NCBI GenBank assembly: GCA_029937635.1
Contig: JAPYPM010000014.1
Coordinates: 1-17,943, forward strand
Direction of reading: 5' to 3'
Length of the DNA stretch: 17,943 nt
Origin: Nitrospinaceae bacterium
Lineage (GTDB): Bacteria; Nitrospinota; Nitrospinia; Nitrospinales; VA-1
This document shows positions 1 through 7,285 of this stretch, piece after piece (positions within the stretch are counted from its first letter, which is position 1; the number at the start of each line of letters is the position of its first letter). The translations under genes were made by a program, and so were the position numbers. The notes beneath the pieces are model-generated. The model ran no database searches. It had not been told where the DNA came from and saw only the letters and a list, made by a program, of their open reading frames with translations.

Positions 1-1020
1 ACTTTTTCTGAAAACTTTGAGAAAGTGACTATGTGGGAATCAATTGTTGGTGACGACTATTTACTGATTGGGTCGGACTCTGAATACAGCCTTTCTTATA
101 GTGAAGTTGATAAAGTTTTGTCAAATGAGATTCGAGGTAAAGATCTATTTCGAATCGGCATTTCTACTGTGAGAGACCTGATGAGTTTATTAATTATGAA
201 TCGGGAAGGAATACTTAGGTTTAGCAAAGACGCGCCTATTCATACCGATGATAATTCACTTTTAGAATTTAATGCTCCTCAGTATATTTATAAAGATGAA
301 AGGGATGTTCTTGTTCGTCAATTAACACCGTTTGTCCGTATTGATGGATCGCTGATAAAATTTGATCAATATAGTGAGGCTAAGCGTTTGAACGTATTGA
401 AAGAAATTGAAGCAACTGAGCGATCGGAGAGTCAAATTTTAGAAATTAAGCGAAGAAATATTATTGATGGTTTGCTTGATCAGGCAAAAGAGGCATTCAA
501 GCGGGGTGAAACGGACTTGACTATTGAGGTTTATGGAAAAATCCTAAAACAGGATCCTGAAAATGTTCTTGCGTGGTTAAATATGGGGAATGTTTTTAAG
601 GGAATGAAGCGTTTTAGCGCGGCGGAGATTGCGTACAAAAGGACCTTGGGAATCAACCCATTTTACCTGTACGGGAATATTGCGTTGGCTCAACTTTATT
701 TAGCATCTAAGGTCCCTGAGAAAGCTTTGGATGTGTTAAGATCTGTACGTGAGTGGCACTCGGATAGTGAGATTAGTCTTTATATGGGGTTGGCTTTTGC
801 TTTTCAAAAAAAGATTGATCTTGCGCTAAAAGAATTTCAAAATGCTATTTTAATAGATCCAGAATTTAGTTTGCCCTACTATTATATTGGAGTTCAGTAT
901 TTTAGTACTCGTCCAAATTTTTCAGAAAAAAATCTAAAAAAATTTCTGGTTTTATCTTCTGCAAATGAAGAGAATCAAAATTTAGTTTTAAAAGCACGAC
1001 AGTTATTAGATAAATTTTAA
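1..1020 (+). CDS. C-terminal part of a spermidine-synthase-like protein with TPR repeats (5' end outside window)
   Basis: The frame is open from base 1 with no stop upstream of the GTG at 25 or the ATG at 31, so the gene most likely starts outside the window. The stop is TAA at 1018-1020. Residues encoded at about 31-290 resemble the tail of fused MFS/spermidine-synthase-like proteins: a WESIVGDDYLLIGSD stretch, then a region ending in THTDDNS-like IHTDDNSLLEFNAPQYIY, which matches the family's conserved 'TDDNPxLEF-AP' ending. After a charged linker come four to five TPR units (about 470-950), with typical W/Y-x-x-G and A-x-x-x-Y patterns and P-E-N ends. The catalytic methyltransferase-like core is not visible, so polyamine synthesis cannot be claimed; many such fusions have no known substrate. 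The next gene, also TPR-rich, follows after about 40 bp and may be co-transcribed. I am fairly sure of the TPR part and moderately sure of the spermidine-synthase-like part. Confidence 0.65.
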   Translation, partial: TFSENFEKVTMWESIVGDDYLLIGSDSEYSLSYSEVDKVLSNEIRGKDLFRIGISTVRDLMSLLIMNREGILRFSKDAPIHTDDNSLLEFNAPQYIYKDERDVLVRQLTPFVRIDGSLIKFDQYSEAKRLNVLKEIEATERSESQILEIKRRNIIDGLLDQAKEAFKRGETDLTIEVYGKILKQDPENVLAWLNMGNVFKGMKRFSAAEIAYKRTLGINPFYLYGNIALAQLYLASKVPEKALDVLRSVREWHSDSEISLYMGLAFAFQKKIDLALKEFQNAILIDPEFSLPYYYIGVQYFSTRPNFSEKNLKKFLVLSSANEENQNLVLKARQLLDKF

Positions 1021-1058
1021 TTTAACTATAGGCTTTTATTTTTAAACTTAAACTTTAT

Positions 1059-1757
1059 GTGAATTGTATGCCTCGTAATATAAAAATACTGTGGGTTGGA
1101 TGCATCCTAATAGTCTTTTTTAGTTTTATTTATTTTGCAATTAAAGGAAATATTAAAACTCATATGGGTATGGAAAAACAAAGGATTAAACAAGAAACCC
1201 GTATAAAGAAAAATCAGATGGCAATTAAGGAAGTTGATAAAGGGCATACTTTTAAAATAGATCCCATAAAAGAAATTAAGGAGCTCAATGCTCTTGGTAA
1301 ATATGAGGACGCTATTAGATACGCAGAAGGCGCTGCTATCCTTAACCCTAATCAATCAAAAATATATACCTGGTGGGGTATTTCGTTGGTTAAATCAGGG
1401 AAAAGGGAGGCAGCTATAGGTAAATTTGTAAAGTCTGCTAGGCTTAATACCAGTTATCCAAAAAACTATCTTTATTGGGGGCTTACTTTGGCTATGGATG
1501 GAAAACCAGAAGCCGCTATAAAAAAATATGAGAAGGTTCTAGAGCTTGAGCCAGAGAATAGTAATGCATACGCATATTGGGGAGTAGCGCTTGAGCAATT
1601 AGGTAATCGTTCTGGAGCTATTGAAAAAATGGAATATGCTCTGGATCTTTTACCAACTAATAATAATGTTTTCATTCCTTTAATAACTGTACTGATGAGT
1701 CAAAAACAATACAAGGAAGCTTGGAAAGTCGTAAAAAAAGCGAAAAAGCAAGGGTAG
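1059..1757 (+). CDS. Membrane-anchored TPR protein
   Basis: This encodes a protein of about 230 residues. Either the GTG at 1059 or the ATG at 1068 could be the start; the ATG is three codons further in and gives the N-terminus MPRNIKILW. No clear Shine-Dalgarno decides between them. Residues of about 8-28 form one hydrophobic segment (ILWVGCILIVFFSFIYFAI) after a short basic N-terminus, so the protein is probably inserted with the remainder outside the cytoplasm. A lysine-rich linker follows, then four to five TPRs from about residue 72 to the end. Their A helices carry repeated Y-x-Y/W-W-G patterns (YTWWG, YLYWG, YAYWG), suggesting recent duplication of one repeat type. TPRs mediate protein-protein contacts, so the likely role is scaffold or assembly factor, but no partner is visible. 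It sits about 40 bp after another TPR gene on the same strand, so the two may form an operon. Confidence 0.75.
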   Translation: MNCMPRNIKILWVGCILIVFFSFIYFAIKGNIKTHMGMEKQRIKQETRIKKNQMAIKEVDKGHTFKIDPIKEIKELNALGKYEDAIRYAEGAAILNPNQSKIYTWWGISLVKSGKREAAIGKFVKSARLNTSYPKNYLYWGLTLAMDGKPEAAIKKYEKVLELEPENSNAYAYWGVALEQLGNRSGAIEKMEYALDLLPTNNNVFIPLITVLMSQKQYKEAWKVVKKAKKQG

Positions 1758-1967
1758 AGATCTCTTCAAATCTATTAAGTAGATTGGCTAAAATATCGCC
1801 TAACCCAATTCAGTAAATACATAATTTAAAGACACTTTTTTATAATAAATCACTCCAAGAAATTGTTTTTTTAGTATAATGTATTTGATATAGTCTCATT
1901 ATGCTTTTTTTTGTATGTTTTAGTCGAATTTTGATTTCACTAGAATTATGGACCGACCTTCATTCAA

Positions 1968-1999
1968 TTGGCATCAAATTTGCTTTATTTAGATATAAT
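1968..1999 (+). promoter_or_regulatory. Weak candidate promoter for the mlaA homologue
   Basis: TTGGCA at 1968-1973 and a perfect TATAAT at 1994-1999 are separated by 20 bp, which is longer than the optimal 17. The position fits transcription of the mlaA-like gene, with a leader of about 60 bases if translation starts at 2068. TATAAT words are common in DNA this AT-rich, so this is tentative. A second TATAAT occurs at 1875-1880 without a good -35. Confidence 0.3.
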
Positions 2000-2067
2000 T
2001 AATAGTTAGAGTCGAAGTATTGACGATATTAAGTACAACTAAAAATAATATTTTTTTAAACTTAGCA

Positions 2068-3027
2068 ATGAAAACTCATTACAGAGATTTGATTAAAATT
2101 GTGTCTTTTCTTTTGTGTTTCGGATTTGTTCCTGTTGCTGGTGCGTTTGATGATGTGACGATAACTTTAGAACAGATAGCTCAGACTTCTCCCTATGTTT
2201 ATTCAGAGTCTGATGTACATTGGCGTGACGTAGACTGGAAAGATCCCTTTGTTAAAAATGGTAAGGTTAAAACTCCTCGTATTTCTAAGAGTTCGGTTAG
2301 CTCTAATACGCTAAAATCGGATTCTGATATGTTTTTAGAATTAAAGATGCCATCTTCTACTTCGATAACTCAACCAGAATCATTCGATGACTTAAAAGAT
2401 CCCTTTGCTTCCAGATTAAATACCCCTATGCCGGATCCTTTTGAAGGCTACAATAGGTATATGTTTGATTTTAACGAAGGATTTTATAAAGGGGTAATGA
2501 GACCGATTGTTCGTGAATATAGAGATTTTGTCAATGAAGATATTCGTATTGGGATCTCTAATATATTCGACAACGCTATGGCACCTCTTAAACTTGCTAG
2601 TAGTTTACTTCAAGGAGATATTGATAAGTCAACCAGGGTTATTGGTAGGACTCTTATAAACACGACACTAGGCATTGGAGGTATGTTTGATGTTGCTAGC
2701 AAATTTGGTATCGACGATGTTAATGAAGACATAGATCAAGTTTTAGGGGCGTATGGAGTTCCGACTGGACCATATGTTGTGATACCTTTTTTTGGCCCTT
2801 CGTATGTCCGTAATATTTTTGGTCGCGCAGGAGGTATGCTTCTTAGTCCTACTTATCACTTTTCACCAGGTATTGAGGTTGGTGGTACTTTGACGGTAAC
2901 CGATCAAGTAAACGATACTTCTTTTATTGTTGATGATATTGATCAGATGGAAGAAAGTACTATTGATAAATATGAAAGTGTTAGAGATTTTTATGGTCAA
3001 TACCGAGACGGTTTGGTGAATGAGTAG
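2068..3027 (+). CDS. mlaA: MlaA/VacJ family outer-membrane phospholipid-asymmetry protein
   Basis: The family extracts mislocalised phospholipids from the outer leaflet of the outer membrane and passes them to the periplasmic carrier MlaC. The core, from about residue 122 of 319, aligns well with the family: PDPFEGYNRYMFDFNEG, then MRPIVREYRDFV, ISNIFDNAMAPLKLASSLLQGD, RTLINTTLGIGGMFDVA, LGAYGVPTGPYVVIPFFGPS. The frame is open from a TTG at 2020, but the ATG at 2068 is preferred because it starts exactly at a signal peptide: basic MKTHYRDLIK, then IVSFLLCFGFVPVAGA with an Ala-x-Ala cleavage site near residue 26. Two oddities stand out. There is no convincing lipobox (the only Cys is in FLLCF), whereas classical MlaA is a lipoprotein. 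About 95 residues of polar sequence separate the signal peptide from the core. No mlaBCDEF genes are visible nearby. The family assignment is secure; the anchoring mode is inferred. Confidence 0.9.
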   Translation: MKTHYRDLIKIVSFLLCFGFVPVAGAFDDVTITLEQIAQTSPYVYSESDVHWRDVDWKDPFVKNGKVKTPRISKSSVSSNTLKSDSDMFLELKMPSSTSITQPESFDDLKDPFASRLNTPMPDPFEGYNRYMFDFNEGFYKGVMRPIVREYRDFVNEDIRIGISNIFDNAMAPLKLASSLLQGDIDKSTRVIGRTLINTTLGIGGMFDVASKFGIDDVNEDIDQVLGAYGVPTGPYVVIPFFGPSYVRNIFGRAGGMLLSPTYHFSPGIEVGGTLTVTDQVNDTSFIVDDIDQMEESTIDKYESVRDFYGQYRDGLVNE

Positions 3028-3140
3028 AGACTGTATTGATTACTCGAATCACTTAAATTTTTTGGTTATGGTTCAAGATTTTCAAAAACACTAGTGTGCA
3101 GTATTTAGAATTTGTTAGATCATTTTAGTGTAAATAAATC

Positions 3141-3581
3141 CTATTTTATTGTGATCGTTACTTTTAAATCTGGACTTGTTACGAAACTGTTGTCACATGC
3201 ACCATCATCGAACCTTACCTCTATAGCCCCTTTTATATCGGGGAAAATCCTATTGCGAGATATAAACCAATTACTTCCTTGTTGGTAATAACCAGTTATC
3301 GAGAAAGATTGGCTGGTGAGAGTTGATTTTTTTTTAACGAATGATTCCCCTCCTTTTTTTGTGACTGACCCGATACTTTTTCCACCTACAAACCATTCGA
3401 CTTTATATTTTTGCATAGTACCAGCATCTATAAATGAGGTAAACGAAGCCTGCCGATTTTTGTGCAGCGAAAAGTATGCTGGTGCTAAAATCCCTTCACA
3501 ATTTGTTTGAGCGGTAGCAATAAACGTATTGCTAAGCGCTAAAGTTATGCATAAAAAATTGGTCGCAATAATTTTTATCAT
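3141..3581 (-). CDS. Small secreted protein of unknown function
   Basis: I do not recognise this gene. The frame extends upstream to a TTG at 3615-3617, but the ATG at 3579-3581 is preferred because it begins directly at a signal peptide: MIKIIATNFLCITLALSN, then an Ala-rich end with probable cleavage near ATA-QTN. That gives 146 residues. The mature part is small, polar and rich in S, F, K and G. It has two cysteines, one soon after the cleavage site (NCEG) and one near the C-terminus (GACDN), which could form a disulphide. Alternating hydrophobic residues such as YKVEWFVGG, SFSITGYYQ and LKVTITIK suggest a beta-rich fold. The Cys after the signal peptide does not sit in a lipobox. The gene is convergent with mlaA (113 bp apart) and divergent from the YyaL-like gene. 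Neither start has a clear Shine-Dalgarno. A run of nine T on the + strand at 3327-3335 lies within the gene. Confidence 0.6.
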   Translation of the reverse strand: MIKIIATNFLCITLALSNTFIATAQTNCEGILAPAYFSLHKNRQASFTSFIDAGTMQKYKVEWFVGGKSIGSVTKKGGESFVKKKSTLTSQSFSITGYYQQGSNWFISRNRIFPDIKGAIEVRFDDGACDNSFVTSPDLKVTITIK

Positions 3582-3692
3582 TTGTGTTTTTTTATTATCG
3601 AATTTTATGTTTTCCAAGTTAAGGTTAGTTATGTTGATACATTTAACTATTTTTTAGCCTACTATAGCACTATTTGTTATTAAATATTTAAA

Positions 3693-3721
3693 TTGATCTT
3701 TCTTTGTAATCTGTAGATACT
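3693..3721 (+). promoter_or_regulatory. Weak candidate promoter for the YyaL-like gene
   Basis: TTGATC at 3693-3698 and GATACT at 3716-3721 are 17 bp apart. The -35 matches four of six consensus bases and so does the -10. If used, transcription would begin about where the heptamer repeat array starts (3730), putting the repeats in the untranslated leader. This is tentative. Confidence 0.25.
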
Positions 3722-3729
3722 TGTTTTTT

Positions 3730-3764
3730 ATTCCTTATTCCTTATTCCTTATTCCTTATTCCTT
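3730..3764. repeat. Five perfect tandem copies of the 7-bp unit ATTCCTT
   Basis: Copies lie at 3730-3736, 3737-3743, 3744-3750, 3751-3757 and 3758-3764 with no mismatch. On the opposite strand the unit reads AAGGAAT. The array ends 25 bp before the TTG start of the YyaL-like gene and lies between that gene and the divergent small secreted protein. An in-frame TAA at 3784-3786 keeps the array outside the YyaL reading frame. Arrays of this kind can change copy number by replication slippage, which here would change leader length or promoter spacing rather than reading frame. Confidence 0.95.
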
Positions 3765-3789
3765 AGATAAGATTTTTAGGTATTAAGTT

Positions 3790-5970
3790 TTGAATGTATT
3801 CCAATATTCTAACCGGTTGGTAAAAGAGTCAAGTCCTTATCTTCTTCAACATAAACACAATCCAGTTGATTGGTATCCTTGGGGGAATGAGGCTCATGAA
3901 CATGCTAAGGCTGAGGATAAGCCTATATTTTTAAGCATTGGATATTCAGCTTGCCACTGGTGTCATGTCATGGCACATGAATCATTTGAATGCGCAGAGA
4001 CAGCCCGCATCATGAATGAGAAGTTTATTAATATTAAAGTTGATAGGGAAGAAAGACCAGATATTGATGCAATATACATGAAGGCAATTATTTCATTGCT
4101 CGGGCAGGGTGGTTGGCCGATCAGTCTTTTTTTGACACCTGATTGTAAACCGTATTTTGGCGGGACTTATTATCCACCAGCTTCTAAGTATAATAGACCT
4201 GGTTTTTCTCAAGTTTTAGAAGAAGCATTCACTCTTTACAAGGATCAAAAAGGTCAGTTGGAAATACGCACTCAAAAAATTGTAGAAAAATTACATATCC
4301 CTGAGTCAAGCTCTGAGAGTGATTTGATTTCTGCTCATCGGTTGATTGACGAGACCGTTCGTATTATGGAGGAGAGGTTTGACGATGAAGAGGGGGGGTT
4401 TGGTTCGGGGATGAAATTTCCTGAACCTATGAATTATACAATACTTTTACGTCATTGGGTTAGGACTGGTGCAGACAAATCGATACAAATGCTTGATAAA
4501 ACTCTCACAAAGATGGCCGAAGGCGGTATGTATGATCAATTGGGTGGAGGGTTTCATCGATACTCTACCGATAAATATTGGAGAATGCCTCATTTTGAAA
4601 AAATGCTTTATGATAACGCCCTTTTGGCTAAGCTTTATATTGATATGGCGCAGGCAACTAAGCAGGATATTTATAGTGATATCCCTCGTGACATTTTTAA
4701 ATATATCCTTTGTGAAATGACTTCTCCAGAAGGAGCTTTTTACTCTGGTCAGGATGCAGATACAGATAGTGAAGAAGGGCGTTACTACTTTTGGGAGATG
4801 AAAGATCTTCTTGATTTACTTGGCCCTCGAAATGCTAAGTTAATGGCGCGTCATTTTGGAGTTTCATCCAAGGGGACGTCACGAAAAAATGTTTTATACA
4901 TAAAAGAATCCATAGAGAATTTAGTCAAACTTGAAGGAATTGCAATATTTGAGTTAGATCATATTTTACGAACATCTAAAGAAATTTTATTGCAAGCTAG
5001 AAAAAAAAGAACCAGACCCTTTACCGATAAAAAAATAATTACGGGTTGGAATGGACTTATGATAACGGCCTTTGCTTCAGGTTATATGGTGCTGCATGGA
5101 AAGAATTATTTAGAAGTTGCAATCCGTGCAGGAGAATTTTTATGGTCTAATATGTGGGCAGAAAATGGTGTCTTACTCCGTATTTATAGTAATGGCAAAA
5201 GCAAGATTAATGGTTGTCTTGAAGACTATGCATATTTTCTTGAAGCGTTAATTACACTTTATGAGGCCTCTTTTGATCTCGTTTGGATTGAGCGTGCCAA
5301 CCAACTTGCTGATAAGATGATCGGTGAGTTTTATGATGAAAATGATGGAGGGTTTTTTATGTCAGGCCATTCATCAGAAGTACTCATAGCTCGATTAAAA
5401 AATGCAGCCGATGAAGCAATCCCTTCTGCCAATGCGATCGCTATTTTATCACTTTTGAAACTAGGTCATCTTTTAGGTAATGAACGCTATATCGATATTG
5501 GATCAAGCTCTGTGAATGCTTTTAAAAAGAGAATAGATAAGAGTCCAGCAGCGCATACCGGTATTTTGGCAGCGGCTGATTTTATGTCAAGTTCTAAAAC
5601 TGAAGTCGTTTTTACAGGTAGTTTTGATGATCCTATTTTTGAAGATATGAGAGATGCTCTACATCAAGATTATCGCCCTAATAAGCTCTTAGCATGGAAT
5701 GAAAATAATCAGGATTTACATCTAATTCCATTAGTAGAGGGAAAGTGCACCGTTAATGGAATCTCTTCAGTTTATGTTTGCCAGGACGAGACCTGTCATC
5801 CACCAGTAAACTCTGGAAAAGCATTGGCGAGATTACTTAAGCCACCACCAGAGATTCGTCTCAATATTTTTAATTACGATAAACAGATCAAGGATGCTGA
5901 AACGGAGGAACAAGGGAAGTTTCTGGGTGTTATGGATCAAATTTTTAGGCACTCTGGGCTAAAAAAATAA
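3790..5970 (+). CDS. YyaL/SPATA20-type thioredoxin-fold protein with alpha-barrel domain (DUF255)
   Basis: The product of 726 residues matches the widespread YyaL/SPATA20 family in length and architecture. The N-terminal thioredoxin-like domain (about residues 5-165) has the family signature NRLVKESSPYLLQHKHNPVDWYPWG and a C55-H-W-C58 motif in YSACHWCHVM, followed by VDREERPDID and GGWPISLFLTPD. The remainder resembles the (alpha/alpha)6 barrel of sugar epimerases and glycosidases: HFEKMLYDNALL, SGQDADTDSEEG, ITGWNGLMI and ADEAIPSANA. The biochemical role of the family is not established; the CxxC suggests redox chemistry but I cannot claim a substrate. The start is TTG at 3790: an in-frame TAA lies two codons upstream, and the protein must start here to keep the conserved N-terminus. 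AGG at 3778-3780 is a weak ribosome binding site. No signal peptide is seen, so it is probably cytoplasmic. Confidence 0.9.
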   Translation: MNVFQYSNRLVKESSPYLLQHKHNPVDWYPWGNEAHEHAKAEDKPIFLSIGYSACHWCHVMAHESFECAETARIMNEKFINIKVDREERPDIDAIYMKAIISLLGQGGWPISLFLTPDCKPYFGGTYYPPASKYNRPGFSQVLEEAFTLYKDQKGQLEIRTQKIVEKLHIPESSSESDLISAHRLIDETVRIMEERFDDEEGGFGSGMKFPEPMNYTILLRHWVRTGADKSIQMLDKTLTKMAEGGMYDQLGGGFHRYSTDKYWRMPHFEKMLYDNALLAKLYIDMAQATKQDIYSDIPRDIFKYILCEMTSPEGAFYSGQDADTDSEEGRYYFWEMKDLLDLLGPRNAKLMARHFGVSSKGTSRKNVLYIKESIENLVKLEGIAIFELDHILRTSKEILLQARKKRTRPFTDKKIITGWNGLMITAFASGYMVLHGKNYLEVAIRAGEFLWSNMWAENGVLLRIYSNGKSKINGCLEDYAYFLEALITLYEASFDLVWIERANQLADKMIGEFYDENDGGFFMSGHSSEVLIARLKNAADEAIPSANAIAILSLLKLGHLLGNERYIDIGSSSVNAFKKRIDKSPAAHTGILAAADFMSSSKTEVVFTGSFDDPIFEDMRDALHQDYRPNKLLAWNENNQDLHLIPLVEGKCTVNGISSVYVCQDETCHPPVNSGKALARLLKPPPEIRLNIFNYDKQIKDAETEEQGKFLGVMDQIFRHSGLKK

Positions 5971-6171
5971 ATTTTTTTAGAAGATGGTTTGGTTGAAATT
6001 TTAATTGACTATCACCTAAGATAGCCGAGACAGTTTTTTTTAGTCCGATAATTTTTTTTTACATTTTAATTAGATCAATCATACTATTCTTTGAAAGAGT
6101 TTATTTTTTTAATGCTTAGAGGTAGTTATTGTAGAAAATTTACAGGTATATGCATAATGGCTTTAAAAATA

Positions 6172-6199
6172 TTGAAATATCAGAGGCTTGAGTTATAAT
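6172..6199 (+). promoter_or_regulatory. Good sigma-70-type promoter for the PCP_red/Cld-like gene
   Basis: TTGAAA at 6172-6177 and a perfect TATAAT at 6194-6199 are 16 bp apart. Transcription would start near 6206, giving a leader of about 35 bases before the ATG at 6241. An AAGGGAAG ribosome binding site at 6227-6234 lies correctly placed within it. This is the best promoter-plus-RBS combination in the window. Confidence 0.65.
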
Positions 6200-6240
6200 A
6201 GTTTAATTCTTAATATGTTAAATTTTAAGGGAAGTATATT

Positions 6241-7206
6241 ATGGCAATCGACAGCAAAGAGCTTGAGGACTTTATGCCGGCTACTGAGTTAGAGTGGTCT
6301 GACACTGCTATTGCGCGTATGAAAAACGTGCCATTTTTTGTTAGAAAGAGTGTTGTACGTGGGATTGAACAATATGCCAAAGATACAGCCGTAGCTCTTA
6401 TTGATGATGATGTGGTTTCTCGGGCTCGCCAAGAACGTGAAGGTGGTGCTATTGAAGAGGCAAGAAAAAATAAGGCAACCAAAGCTGCACCCGGATCTGA
6501 AGTGCCTGAAGAACTAAAAAGAAGACAATTTGTAAATTTTGCTTTTTATAAGTTGGATCCTGCTTTTAGACGATTACCTAAAGAAAGAAAGGAAGTTGCT
6601 AAGAAGGAGTTCTTGGAAGTCCTAGAAGAATACGATGCTAATAACGATATGATACTTCTTGGGTACACTATGGTAGGTATTAGAGCTGATGTGGATATTA
6701 TGTTTTGGCGTATAAGCTATGATATGGAAGGATTTCAAAAAATGACTACGCGCCTATATCAAACCGATCTTGGGAGTTATTTGACACCAAGTTTCTCTTA
6801 TTTGTCTCAGACTAAGCGCTCTATGTATCAGGACATGTTTAACCCCGAACATGAAGAAGATCGTACTCATATAATTCCTGGAAAAGCAAAGTACCTATTT
6901 ATTTACCCATTTGTTAAAACACGAGCATGGTATCTTCTCACTCAGTTTACCCGGCAAGGAATTATGGACGAGCACATATATGTCGGGAATAAGTATCCAT
7001 CAGTTAAGCTAAATACTAGTTATTCGTTTGGTATTGACGATCAAGAGTTTGTTGTGGCATTTGAAACTGACTATCCTGAGGATTTTGTTGACTTAGTTAT
7101 GGACCTTCGGGAAACACAGGGAAGTCTTTATGTCGAACGGGATACGCCAATTTTTAGTTGTATTGCTAATTCTTTGGAGGATACAGTTAATAGCTTAGGA
7201 ATATAA
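6241..7206 (+). CDS. Fusion of PCP_red-like domain and chlorite-dismutase/HemQ-like domain
   Basis: The product has 321 residues. Residues of about 18-63 (WSDTAIARMKNVPFFVRKSVV and on to ALIDDDVVSRAR) resemble the PCP_red helical domain found at the C-terminus of light-independent protochlorophyllide reductase subunit B and in stand-alone proteins. After a charged linker, residues of about 94-315 match the chlorite dismutase/HemQ superfamily: QFVNFAFYKLDPAFRRLP, YPFVKTRAWYLL, MDEHIYVGNKYPSVKLN, DDQEFVVAFETD and the C-terminal RDTPIFSCI. H245 is the likely proximal haem ligand. True chlorite dismutases have an Arg about 13 residues later and HemQ of Gram-positives a Gln; here the segment 240-289 has no Arg and the position falls on Leu257 or Asn258, so I would not call it a chlorite dismutase. 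A haem-binding or haem-synthesis-related role is possible. The gene has its own promoter, strong RBS and terminator, so it is probably monocistronic. Confidence 0.8.
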   Translation: MAIDSKELEDFMPATELEWSDTAIARMKNVPFFVRKSVVRGIEQYAKDTAVALIDDDVVSRARQEREGGAIEEARKNKATKAAPGSEVPEELKRRQFVNFAFYKLDPAFRRLPKERKEVAKKEFLEVLEEYDANNDMILLGYTMVGIRADVDIMFWRISYDMEGFQKMTTRLYQTDLGSYLTPSFSYLSQTKRSMYQDMFNPEHEEDRTHIIPGKAKYLFIYPFVKTRAWYLLTQFTRQGIMDEHIYVGNKYPSVKLNTSYSFGIDDQEFVVAFETDYPEDFVDLVMDLRETQGSLYVERDTPIFSCIANSLEDTVNSLGI

Positions 7207-7221
7207 AAATATAGAGTAATT

Positions 7222-7252
7222 AAAAGGCTGTGGTTCCCCACGGCCTTTTTTT
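7222..7252. terminator. Rho-independent terminator, probably bidirectional
   Basis: GGCTGTGG at 7226-7233 pairs with CCACGGCC at 7238-7245 (one G-T pair) around a TTCC loop. The stem is extended by AAAA/TTTT and followed by a run of seven T. It lies 15 bp after the PCP_red/Cld-like gene and also 34 bp beyond the stop of accD coming from the other side. The minus-strand copy ends in TTTTAATT, so it could serve both convergent genes. Confidence 0.92.
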
Positions 7253-7285
7253 ATTTCAAATATAGGTTCTAGAGTTTGTTATAAA

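Noticed and set aside
2020..2067. TTG at 2020 as the mlaA start
   Set aside because: The 16 extra residues would precede a complete signal peptide that starts at the ATG at 2068.
5959..5980. Perfect inverted repeat CTAAAAAAA / TTTTTTTAG at the end of the YyaL-like gene
   Set aside because: The stem is almost entirely A-T and overlaps the stop codon; it is too weak to call a terminator.
6112..6198. A 28-codon + strand frame starting ATG-CTT-AGA
   Set aside because: It overlaps the -35 and -10 of the good promoter for the next gene and has no ribosome binding site or recognisable product.
6241..7206. Calling this gene a functional chlorite dismutase
   Set aside because: The distal Arg expected about 13 residues after the proximal His is missing, so chlorite decomposition is not supported.
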